A model generated the notes under the pieces. The model made no database searches, was not told the origin of the DNA, and was given only the letters and a program-made list of their open reading frames with translations. Position numbers and translations under genes: made by a program. Shown piece by piece: positions 8,684 through 15,267 of a stretch of DNA of 64,000 nt; position 1 is the first letter of the stretch; each line of letters opens with the position of its first letter. The stretch is from an uncultured Bacteroidales bacterium (lineage in GTDB: Bacteria > Bacteroidota > Bacteroidia > Bacteroidales > Barnesiellaceae). The stretch lies in contig CASFYQ010000008.1 of NCBI GenBank assembly GCA_949298955.1, positions 49,174 through 113,173 of the forward strand, in the 5' to 3' direction.

Positions 8684-9160
8684 ATGGAGAAACGAGTATA
8701 CTTAGGCTTGGGCTCAAATCTGGGGAATAAAGAGCAGATTATCAAAAAAGCTATCACCCGAATAGGCGAACGGGTAGGCACGATTGTTACCATATCGTCG
8801 TTTTACAAAACAGCCCCGTGGGGGTACCAGTCGGTACACACCTTCTGCAATGCGGTGATAGCTGTCGAGACCGAACTTTCGCCCGAGGAAGTGCTGTCGG
8901 CTGTGCAAATTATCGAGCGAGAATTGGGCAGTAAAGAGCACCGCAAAAGCGATGGCAGTTATGTAGACCGGCTCATCGATATCGACTTGCTCGACTATAA
9001 CGGCCTTGTGCTCGACACCTATGCACTGGTATTGCCTCACCCCTATATGCACAAACGACCGTTTGTGATGGAGCCGCTCGCCGAGATTGCCCCGCAATGG
9101 ACACACCCCGTACTGGGTAAGACTGCGACCGAGATACTGGCCGGCTTGAGATCTCGATAG
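8684..9160 (+). CDS. folK: 2-amino-4-hydroxy-6-hydroxymethyldihydropteridine pyrophosphokinase
   Basis: This 158-residue enzyme transfers pyrophosphate from ATP to 6-hydroxymethyl-7,8-dihydropterin in folate synthesis. The opening VYLGLGSNLGNKE, the central FCNAVIAVET and the signature RLIDIDLLDYNG followed by LPHPYMHKRPFVMEPL are all characteristic HPPK motifs; the paired aspartates of DIDLLDY bind magnesium. The length equals E. coli FolK (159). I chose ATG 8684 because the alternative at 8585 adds a 33-residue stretch unlike the family. A weak promoter (TTTG at 8632, degenerate TATCTTAG at 8654) lies just upstream. Confidence 0.93.
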   Translation: MEKRVYLGLGSNLGNKEQIIKKAITRIGERVGTIVTISSFYKTAPWGYQSVHTFCNAVIAVETELSPEEVLSAVQIIERELGSKEHRKSDGSYVDRLIDIDLLDYNGLVLDTYALVLPHPYMHKRPFVMEPLAEIAPQWTHPVLGKTATEILAGLRSR

Positions 9161-9217
9161 TCGAGGGGGCGGCGTGTGTCTGGTCTGCCCCTGTCATGCC
9201 GGCGGGATGATGTGTGC

Positions 9218-9269
9218 GAAATCATCGGCAAAAATTTGGTATTGCCCGAGGTGTGTATTATCTTTGCCG
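9218..9269 (+). repeat. Direct repeat copy A: duplicated promoter segment upstream of the AT-rich island
   Basis: This 52-nt segment is nearly identical to 11063-11113, with two to four substitutions and one single-base indel. It contains a complete promoter: TTTG 9235-9238, 20-nt spacer, TATCTTTG 9259-9266. It follows folK and would drive the island genes; the partner copy drives metK. The two copies bracket the island exactly. Confidence 0.85.
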
Positions 9270-9372
9270 TATTAACTTAAATATCAATGCCTATGAAGAA
9301 TTAAAATGAAAAGACTTAATCAGCTTGTTTTGTAATTTACAAGCGTAACATATATAAAGCGTTAGCTTTACC

Positions 9373-9493
9373 TTGCTATCTGAAAATCTGGAAAATTTGA
9401 TGAGCAACCAAGGTATGAAGTTGACGCTCACGTCTATGGCGTGGGCTTCTTCTATATTTGGTTGCACGGTTTTTCCAGAGCCTCAGATAGCAA
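9373..9493 (+). ncRNA. Long imperfect hairpin (candidate structured leader RNA or small mobile palindrome)
   Basis: Four nested helices are visible. TTGCTATCTGA (9373-9383) pairs with TCAGATAGCAA (9483-9493). TCTGGAAAA (9387-9395) pairs with TTTTCCAGA (9471-9479). GCAACCAA (9404-9411) pairs with TTGGTTGC (9458-9465). GCTCACG (9426-9432) pairs with CGTGGGC (9440-9446). Internal loops separate them. Just upstream are two small hairpins: GCTTGT/ACAAGC (9323-9344) and AAAGC-GTTA-GCTTT (9356-9369). The element lies in the 300-nt leader of the island transcript. I cannot match it to a named RNA family. Confidence 0.55.
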
Positions 9494-9540
9494 ATATACA
9501 AGTTAAGTCCCCGCTTTTTATATGTCTAAAAATTAACTAA
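9415..9540 (+). other. Possible 41-residue small ORF inside the structured leader
   Basis: ATG 9415 opens a frame of 41 codons (starting MKLTLTSMAWASSIFGC) ending at TAA 9538-9540. It runs through the 3' half of the long hairpin and ends 37 nt before the first island gene. It may be coincidental; a hydrophobic N terminus followed by cysteine is the only protein-like trait. No function is proposed. Confidence 0.25.
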
Positions 9541-9577
9541 CATCGTGGGACTCGATAGACTTAATTTAAGACAGAAA

Positions 9578-10006
9578 ATGAAAAAATTGATTATTCTTGC
9601 ATTTGTCACTATGAGTTGCTTTCTCGGTATCAGTGCTCAACAATCGGTGATTATACAACAGAATGGTAAGTCGGAAAATGTAGCCAAAAATTCAGGAGAG
9701 TTTTTTATTAGCGGGATTTCTTCAAAATTGGATATAGGTGGTGTAGAGGCTTCAGTCATGACTAATTTGTTATCTCGTTATCAAGGAGAAGAGGTACATA
9801 GTTGTGTCGTTGAGTTAAGGAACTACAATGCATTTACAGTGACGGTGTTGTATCAAGCCGGAACAGAAAAAACAGTCGGTTCGATGGTTTTAAAACCGGG
9901 GGAGTATAAACGTCAAACTTTTGGCTGTGTCACAACAGGATTAGGAGGTGCTATCCCACCAGCCATGTATAGCGTTTCGACAATTACTCGAGAACTAAAA
10001 CGTTAA
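9578..10006 (+). CDS. Small exported protein of unknown function (island gene 1)
   Basis: This 142-residue protein begins with a signal peptide (MKKLIILAFVTMSCFLGISA, likely cut before QQ). The mature part of about 120 residues is rich in beta-prone segments (EVHSCVVELRNYNAFTVTVLY, TEKTVGSMVLKPGEYKRQTF) and has two cysteines that could pair. I do not recognise the family. I chose ATG 9578 because the signal peptide starts there; an upstream in-frame GTG (9545) adds 11 residues that would spoil it. The gene ends 3 nt before island gene 2. It is AT-rich compared with folK and metK. Confidence 0.65.
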   Translation: MKKLIILAFVTMSCFLGISAQQSVIIQQNGKSENVAKNSGEFFISGISSKLDIGGVEASVMTNLLSRYQGEEVHSCVVELRNYNAFTVTVLYQAGTEKTVGSMVLKPGEYKRQTFGCVTTGLGGAIPPAMYSVSTITRELKR

Positions 10007-10009
10007 GAT

Positions 10010-10291
10010 ATGGCCAGATATAGAATAGAAGAGGAAGACGATGATTCGGGTTTCCTGATTTTTATACAACTTGTTCTGTGTATTATTTTTCTCCCGATAG
10101 GGATTATCGTTCTTGCTGTTAAAGCCTATAATTATTTCTCGGAGAAATCTCGTGTCAAAGAAATTCAACAGTCTGAAATTAAAGCGAACAAACATTTGGA
10201 ATTACAGTCGTTGGCTTCTTTAAGAGACCAAAATATTATTACAGAAGAAGAATTTCAAGAGCGGAAACAAAGAATTATGCGAAAACTCTGA
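10010..10291 (+). CDS. Membrane protein with SHOCT domain (island gene 2)
   Basis: This 93-residue protein has an acidic N terminus, one transmembrane segment (about residues 15-40) and a C-terminal SHOCT motif, recognisable in the pattern LASLRDQNIITEEEFQERK ending in MRKL. SHOCT modules are short C-terminal helices, usually taken to mediate oligomerisation or tethering. The gene starts 3 nt after island gene 1 and belongs to the same transcript. Its role is unknown. Confidence 0.7.
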   Translation: MARYRIEEEDDDSGFLIFIQLVLCIIFLPIGIIVLAVKAYNYFSEKSRVKEIQQSEIKANKHLELQSLASLRDQNIITEEEFQERKQRIMRKL

Positions 10292-10317
10292 TGATTGTTA
10301 ATTGCATTTGTTGATAT

Positions 10318-10740
10318 ATGCTTACTGCACAAGAGAAAAAAAATATATATGTAGCAATGTTGCTGCTGTTTGCTGGAAGCCTTGTGTATTTACTATTCCG
10401 ACAAGATGTAATTTTTCTATCACGGGTAAATCAAGACGTGTTGCATATTTTTCATATATCCATAGAGAGGAGTGATAATATACTGATTTATATATTATTA
10501 TATTGTCTTCCCGATGGGCTGTGGTATGCAGCACTATTGATGTCTCAAGTATCGTTTGTACAATGCGGTCGCATGAACAAGTTGTGGTTTGGTATGGCTG
10601 TCGCATTACCATTTCTGCTGGAAGCGTTGCAAGGGTGGCATTGTATTGCTGGTACGTTCGATTTATATGATATAATTACCTATTTGATAACCTTATTAAT
10701 CTTTATGTTATGCAAAAAAAGTCTTTTGTTCAAGTCATGA
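10318..10740 (+). CDS. Polytopic membrane protein, possibly VanZ-like (island gene 3)
   Basis: This 140-residue hydrophobic protein has about four membrane segments (roughly residues 12-25, 55-75, 85-105 and 115-135). The motifs LPDGLWYAAL and AGTFDLYDIITYLITL resemble small Bacteroidota membrane proteins of the VanZ-like type, but this is a weak likeness. It has no enzymatic motif. It overlaps the next gene by 31 nt, which supports co-translation. Confidence 0.6.
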   Translation: MLTAQEKKNIYVAMLLLFAGSLVYLLFRQDVIFLSRVNQDVLHIFHISIERSDNILIYILLYCLPDGLWYAALLMSQVSFVQCGRMNKLWFGMAVALPFLLEALQGWHCIAGTFDLYDIITYLITLLIFMLCKKSLLFKS

Positions 10741-11009
10741 TAATTGTCGTTTTTGCCTTAATGGCTGCCGGTAGTGCAACGACAAGCAATAGTAGTAGAT
10801 CTTCACGGAGTTCATCAACCTATTATAGGCCATCTACACAAACTCAAACACAAAAACAAACTCCAACAAATTCCCCAATGAAAATAGAAAAAACGGAGTT
10901 TCCCAAACCAGCTTGTAAAACTTGTCAGGGGCGTAAGGGATATTACTTGTTCGATATATGGTGTCCTTGTAAGCGTTGTGGCGGTACAGGATTAGAACCA
11001 GAACATTGA
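10710..11009 (+). CDS. Small exported protein with DnaJ-type CxxCxG motifs (island gene 4)
   Basis: This 99-residue protein has a hydrophobic N-terminal segment (residues 6-24) that is either a signal peptide or a membrane anchor, then a Ser/Thr/Gln-rich linker. The C-terminal module holds CKTCQGRKG and CKRCGGTG. These are two CxxCxGxG-like half-sites as in the DnaJ zinc finger, with a third CP-C pair between them, and probably bind one zinc ion outside or at the membrane. ATG 10710 lies inside the preceding gene. A strong terminator follows, ending the island transcript. Confidence 0.6.
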   Translation: MQKKSFVQVMIIVVFALMAAGSATTSNSSRSSRSSSTYYRPSTQTQTQKQTPTNSPMKIEKTEFPKPACKTCQGRKGYYLFDIWCPCKRCGGTGLEPEH

Positions 11010-11024
11010 ATTACCCTTTTATTT

Positions 11025-11060
11025 TGAGGCTACCCAAACAATGGGTAGCCTCATTTTTTT
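11025..11060 (+). terminator. Terminator of the island operon
   Basis: TGAGGCTACCCA/TGGGTAGCCTCA is a perfect 12-bp stem with a 5-nt loop, followed by TTTTTTT. It ends 2 nt before repeat copy B. Confidence 0.9.
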
Positions 11061-11062
11061 GT

Positions 11063-11113
11063 GAAATCATCGATAAAATTTGGTATTGCCCAAGGTGTGT
11101 ATTATCTTTGCCG
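11063..11113 (+). repeat. Direct repeat copy B: promoter of metK
   Basis: This is the second copy of the 9218-9269 segment. It holds TTTG 11079-11082, a 20-nt spacer and TATCTTTG 11103-11110. It leaves a metK leader of about 175 nt, with a GC-rich hairpin at 11182-11203 (ACGGG-CCTC pairing with GAGG-CCCGT, one bulged G). I see no known SAM riboswitch in this leader. Confidence 0.85.
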
Positions 11114-11293
11114 CGCAAATGCAAAAACTGTGGAAGGATTTGGCTGCTTGCAACCACGAAAAAAAATGCTAAAACTGCGTTACGGGGCCTCGCCGAGGCC
11201 CGTCCGGCTTTATCAAAATCATTTTACTTTTGTGGGTTTTGCAGTCTTTCTTCCTGGAACAAGAAGTATTTACCATTATTCAGGAGAGAAACT

Positions 11294-12619
11294 ATGAACT
11301 ATTTGTTTACCTCGGAATCGGTGTCGGAAGGACACCCCGATAAAGTGGCCGATCAGATTTCGGACGCTTTGCTTGACGAGTTCCTGGCTTACGACCCAGA
11401 CTCGAAAGTGGCTTGCGAAACCCTTGTAACGACCGGGCAGGTCGTTTTGGCGGGCGAGGTTAAATCGAATGCCTATGTCGATTTGATGGAGGTGGCCCGC
11501 AGGGTAATCCACCGTATAGGATATAATAAGAGCTCGTATAAGTTCGATGCCGACTCGTGCGGTATCTTCTCGGCCATTCATGAACAATCGGCCGATATAA
11601 ACCGAGGCGTAGAGCGTGCCAATGCCATGGAGCAAGGGGCCGGCGACCAGGGTATGATGTTTGGCTATGCTTGTAACGAGACCGACAACTATATGCCGCT
11701 CTCGCTCGACCTGTCACATCAGTTGCTTATCGAGTTGGCGGCGATTCGTCGCGAGGCTTCGGCCATGACCTATCTGCGCAAGGGGCGGGTGACGTCGTAT
11801 CTGCGTCCCGACTCCAAATCGCAGGTAACCATCGAATACAACGAGCAAAACGAACCGGTGCGGGTACACACCATTGTACTCTCGACACAACACGACGAGT
11901 TTGTGACACCGGCCGACGGCTCGCAGGAGGCACAAGAAGCCGCCGACCGCGAGATGTTGCAAACCATCTATAACGATGTGAAAAACGTGCTTCTGCCCCG
12001 AGTAATCGCTCAGTTGCCCGAGCGGGTACAGGCCCTCTTCGACGACCAGCTCGTGTTGCTGGTCAACCCCACAGGCAAGTTTGTTATTGGCGGGCCTCAT
12101 GGCGATACCGGTTTAACGGGACGCAAAATCATTGTCGATACCTATGGCGGCAAAGGCGCCCACGGGGGTGGAGCCTTCTCGGGCAAAGACCCTTCGAAGG
12201 TCGACCGTTCGGCAGCTTATGCCGCCCGACACATTGCCAAAAACCTGGTAGCCGCCGGGGTAGCCGACGAGATTCTGGTACAGGTGTCGTATGCCATCGG
12301 AGTAGCCGAGCCGGTGAGTATCTATGTCAACTCCTACGGCAAGTCGCACGTGCCCATGAGCGATGCCGAGATAGCCCGTCGCGTGAGCGAGATTTTCGAC
12401 ATGCGCCCCAAAGCCATCGAAAAACGGTTAAAGCTGCGCAACCCCATTTATGAGGAAACGGCGGCTTATGGGCACATGGGACGCAAACCGCAGACGGTGG
12501 TCAAGACTTTCACCTCTCACTACAACACCGAGCCTGTGGTGCGTGAGGTCGAGCTATTTACCTGGGAGAAGCTCGACTATGTCGATGAGGTGAAGAAGGC
12601 CTTTGGTCTCGACCGATAA
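11294..12619 (+). CDS. metK: S-adenosylmethionine synthase
   Basis: This 441-residue enzyme makes SAM from methionine and ATP. The start [20 protein letters not shown] carries the ATP-binding [15 protein letters not shown] and [14 protein letters not shown] with the following YGG are the other diagnostic motifs. The enzyme is longer than E. coli MetK (384), as is usual in Bacteroidota, because of inserted loops. I chose ATG 11294, since upstream in-frame sequence back to 10976 runs through the island terminator and the promoter. It is transcribed from repeat copy B with a long leader. Confidence 0.95.
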   Translation: MNYLFTSESVSEGHPDKVADQISDALLDEFLAYDPDSKVACETLVTTGQVVLAGEVKSNAYVDLMEVARRVIHRIGYNKSSYKFDADSCGIFSAIHEQSADINRGVERANAMEQGAGDQGMMFGYACNETDNYMPLSLDLSHQLLIELAAIRREASAMTYLRKGRVTSYLRPDSKSQVTIEYNEQNEPVRVHTIVLSTQHDEFVTPADGSQEAQEAADREMLQTIYNDVKNVLLPRVIAQLPERVQALFDDQLVLLVNPTGKFVIGGPHGDTGLTGRKIIVDTYGGKGAHGGGAFSGKDPSKVDRSAAYAARHIAKNLVAAGVADEILVQVSYAIGVAEPVSIYVNSYGKSHVPMSDAEIARRVSEIFDMRPKAIEKRLKLRNPIYEETAAYGHMGRKPQTVVKTFTSHYNTEPVVREVELFTWEKLDYVDEVKKAFGLDR

Positions 12620-12706
12620 CGTTCGATCGGGATTTCGTGTGACAAGTTGTGGCAGGGACGTTTGTTCCCTCTCCCCGATACCTTCGCGACATGACAGGAA
12701 CAGATA

Positions 12707-12743
12707 CGGAGGGTGTACTCGAATTTGTCGGGTACACCCTCCG
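12707..12743 (+). terminator. Terminator after metK
   Basis: CGGAGGGTGTAC/GTACACCCTCCG forms a perfect 12-bp stem with a 13-nt loop. From 12744 to 12980 I see no gene or recognisable element. Confidence 0.75.
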
Positions 12744-12984
12744 ACTGTTTGTCTTTGGCTATATTAAGAGGTAATCCTTCTCGTTTGAAGCCTTCGTTGT
12801 GAACCAAGGTGTATGACGGGTTGGGGGTCCGGTCGATTCTTCGTTGTTTCCTTCGGTATTAAAAATTGCATTGAACTACCGGGCGGCGTGAGAAATCCGT
12901 GTAGCCGATACTTATAAAGTATTGTCTAATCTCTTTTCGGTCTGATTGTATCAGCCGCAAAGAAAAAATTTTTCCCGTTTTTGC

Positions 12985-13015
12985 TTGCAGGCTCTCTCGC
13001 CATTCACTATCTTTG
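12985..13015 (+). promoter_or_regulatory. Promoter of the AAA-protein gene
   Basis: TTG (12985-12987), a 20-nt spacer and TATCTTTG (13008-13015) form a good match. It leaves an unusually long leader of about 300 nt before ATG 13319. Confidence 0.65.
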
Positions 13016-13083
13016 CCCCGAAAAGCCACTGAATAGTAAGTGGTTGACTTTTATCTCCTTTGATTATATAACGACAAATGAGA

Positions 13084-13196
13084 GTCAAAGACATGTTTCA
13101 CGCAACAAATTATGTCGTTTTGTTTGCGCCATAGCGGCTCGAACAGAATGTGATTTACCCGCACTCGCAGGGAGCGGATTTGTTGCGTTCTTTGAC
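13084..13196 (+). ncRNA. Candidate structured 5' leader of the AAA-protein mRNA
   Basis: GTCAAAGA (13084-13091) pairs with TCTTTGAC (13189-13196), and CGCAACAAAT (13101-13110) pairs with ATTTGTTGCG (13178-13187), giving 18 bp around a 67-nt apical region. A second hairpin, GTCTCCGC/GCGGGGAC, lies at 13252-13272. The helices are perfect but lie in non-coding DNA between promoter and start codon, which suggests a regulatory RNA fold. I know no matching family. Confidence 0.45.
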
Positions 13197-13318
13197 ATGC
13201 TCGTGATTATACGTTCATTTCGTCCTGGGAAATGGGCGTGGTTTTGCTGTTGTCTCCGCGCGAGGCGGGGACTCCGGTACACAATTTCTATTTTTTCACC
13301 TTAACCTCATTTGTTGTT

Positions 13319-15184
13319 ATGAATAATCTCACATTACGAATCATGCGTTCATGGGACGAAGCGTCCAATGGACCCGAATATGCCCGCAATCTGTTGATTG
13401 CCAATCTCCCTACCGACTCACTGCCCGACTACACCCGGGAACTGTCGATACGGGTCTACTCCGAACTCTACCAATTGCTGGGTACCGACGTATGGCAAAA
13501 GCCCAACGGCCGCAAGATGCCCCGCAAAATAAGTTTCCGCCTCCCCTCCAACCGGGACTGGTCGGGAGCGTGCTGCCACCTGTTTCTCTATTTCAACGGG
13601 CGTCCCCGGTGGTATGCCTCGTGCTCGTTACCGGGCGACTACGGGGAATGGGAAAAAATCGTACTCGAACCGCTGGCCGACCACCCCGACGAACTTTTCT
13701 TCGTCGAGCACTTGTGCCATCAAAGTTGGTGGTACCAACTGGAACAGGGGCGGTTCCCCGCGACAACCATACACGACCTGATTGCCAAACTACGCCTGCG
13801 GACGACCAACCCTACCCTCTGGCCTCATCTGTTCGTGGCAGGCGACGAGGCGCAGGCCGACCTCTTTGCGGCGAACGTTCTGGCTACCTACCTCTCCGGG
13901 AACACTCCGCCAGCCTGCTGTCGCTTTGCACTGAACGACCTACTATCGGGAGAACTCAACTGGTGGGTCACAAAAGACTATTTGGCCGATATGAAGGTAC
14001 TGATAGTCCAGGTCGACCCAATCCGTCCCAATAAACAAGGCGAAAACATTCTCACTTTCCTCACCGACTGGTTCAAAGCTCCGGGGACACCGACCTGTAT
14101 ATTCCACGGTAGCTCGGATAGCCTCGACCGATTGAAACGATGGGCCGACGATATAAGCGAACTGATTGAAGAGAAGACGACCTTCGACATACCGGCAACC
14201 CGGGATACGCCCGACGAGCCACATATACCGCTGCCCGACGTAGTCGGTTACCTCGACTTTCGGTTACACAAGAAAGAGGGCGAAGCCCAAAAGACAAGCG
14301 AAGCGAATCAAAAACTGGAAAGCCTCATCGGCCTCGACCGATTGAAAACCGACCTGCACGAAGCCAGCCTCCTGGCTCGTTTCACCCAGGCGCGCAAGAG
14401 ACTGGGTATCGATACCGACAGCGACAACCGCTACCACATGATTTTCTACGGCAACCCCGGCACGGGAAAGACGACGGTAGCCCGTCTGGTGGGCGAAATC
14501 TATCACGATATGGGACTGCTGTCGAGCGGACATACCGTCGAGGTGTGCCGATCCGGTCTGGTAGGCGAGTACATCGGCCATACCGAGAGCCGCATGAAGG
14601 AAATTCTGGAACAGGCCCGGGGTGGCGTGCTGTTTATCGACGAAGCCTACACGCTGGTGAGCCACAACCGAGAGTCGAACGATTTCGGCAAGGAGGTAAT
14701 CCACGCCCTGCTCCCCGTCTTGTCGGAGCCTAACCCCGATATGATTGTTATCTTGGCCGGCTATGAAGAGAAGATGCAAACCTTGCTCCGGTCGAACCCG
14801 GGATTGAAAGAACGCTTTCCCTTGAAATTCTATTTCGACGATTACTCGGCCGACGAATTGTACGAGATAGCCCTCCGACTCCTGCACAAGCGCAAATTCG
14901 TGCTGACCTGCGAAGCCGGCCTGCGCCTGAAAAAGGTTATCGCCCAAGCTACCGCACAACGGGACGAAAACTTCGGGAACGGCCGTTGGGTACACAATCT
15001 GGTAGAACAAGGTATCGTCAAGAGCATGGCCCGCAGAATCATGACCCGGCCCGGCCACGACTGTTCCGACAGGGCACTGCTCTGCACCATAGAACCCGTC
15101 GACATCGACGAGGCCGAGGAGCGTATCTCTATCGCCCCGGCACCGAACATACCACAGCCGATACACATCGGGTTCAGAGCCTGA
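13319..15184 (+). CDS. CbbX/SpoVK-type AAA ATPase with a degenerate N-terminal ATPase half
   Basis: This 621-residue protein ends in a CbbX/SpoVK-like AAA+ domain (about 333-600). It has Walker A GNPGTGKT (378-385), a pore-like region SGLVGEYIGHTE, Walker B VLFIDEAY (437-444), sensor 1 in VILAGYEE, and an arginine finger in NPGLKERFP. Residues about 165-300 look like a second, dead AAA module: the Walker A position reads GDEAQADL (175-182) without lysine, and the Walker B position reads VLIVQVDP (227-234). Residues 1-150, rich in tryptophan and tyrosine, are of no family I recognise. Relatives remodel protein complexes (CbbX reactivates Rubisco), but no Rubisco or secretion gene is nearby, so the client is unknown. 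It is monocistronic. Confidence 0.8.
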   Translation: MNNLTLRIMRSWDEASNGPEYARNLLIANLPTDSLPDYTRELSIRVYSELYQLLGTDVWQKPNGRKMPRKISFRLPSNRDWSGACCHLFLYFNGRPRWYASCSLPGDYGEWEKIVLEPLADHPDELFFVEHLCHQSWWYQLEQGRFPATTIHDLIAKLRLRTTNPTLWPHLFVAGDEAQADLFAANVLATYLSGNTPPACCRFALNDLLSGELNWWVTKDYLADMKVLIVQVDPIRPNKQGENILTFLTDWFKAPGTPTCIFHGSSDSLDRLKRWADDISELIEEKTTFDIPATRDTPDEPHIPLPDVVGYLDFRLHKKEGEAQKTSEANQKLESLIGLDRLKTDLHEASLLARFTQARKRLGIDTDSDNRYHMIFYGNPGTGKTTVARLVGEIYHDMGLLSSGHTVEVCRSGLVGEYIGHTESRMKEILEQARGGVLFIDEAYTLVSHNRESNDFGKEVIHALLPVLSEPNPDMIVILAGYEEKMQTLLRSNPGLKERFPLKFYFDDYSADELYEIALRLLHKRKFVLTCEAGLRLKKVIAQATAQRDENFGNGRWVHNLVEQGIVKSMARRIMTRPGHDCSDRALLCTIEPVDIDEAEERISIAPAPNIPQPIHIGFRA

Positions 15185-15191
15185 AAAACGC

Positions 15192-15224
15192 GGAGAGGCT
15201 GCCCCATGTGGGAGCGGCCTCTCC
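15192..15224. terminator. Terminator hairpin between convergent AAA and GHL10 genes
   Basis: GGAGAGGC (15192-15199) pairs with GCCTCTCC (15217-15224). It lies between two converging genes and may serve both strands; a U-tract is lacking. Confidence 0.5.
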
Positions 15225-15267
15225 GGCGGCAAAAGCCGCAAAAACGGGTCGACCTCCGACGGGCCGA

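Noticed and set aside
9373..9493. Integron attC site
   Set aside because: The arms lack the RYYYAAC and GTTRRRY core sites, and no integrase or cassette array is present.
10976..11293. An N-terminal extension of MetK to 10976
   Set aside because: It would run through the island terminator and the metK promoter; family similarity begins at 11294.
11111..11293. SAM riboswitch before metK
   Set aside because: No SAM-I or SAM-II consensus elements are recognisable; only a GC-rich hairpin.
12981..13304. A 107-codon frame upstream of the AAA gene
   Set aside because: It covers the promoter and hairpin leader, has no protein-like features, and is better explained as leader RNA.
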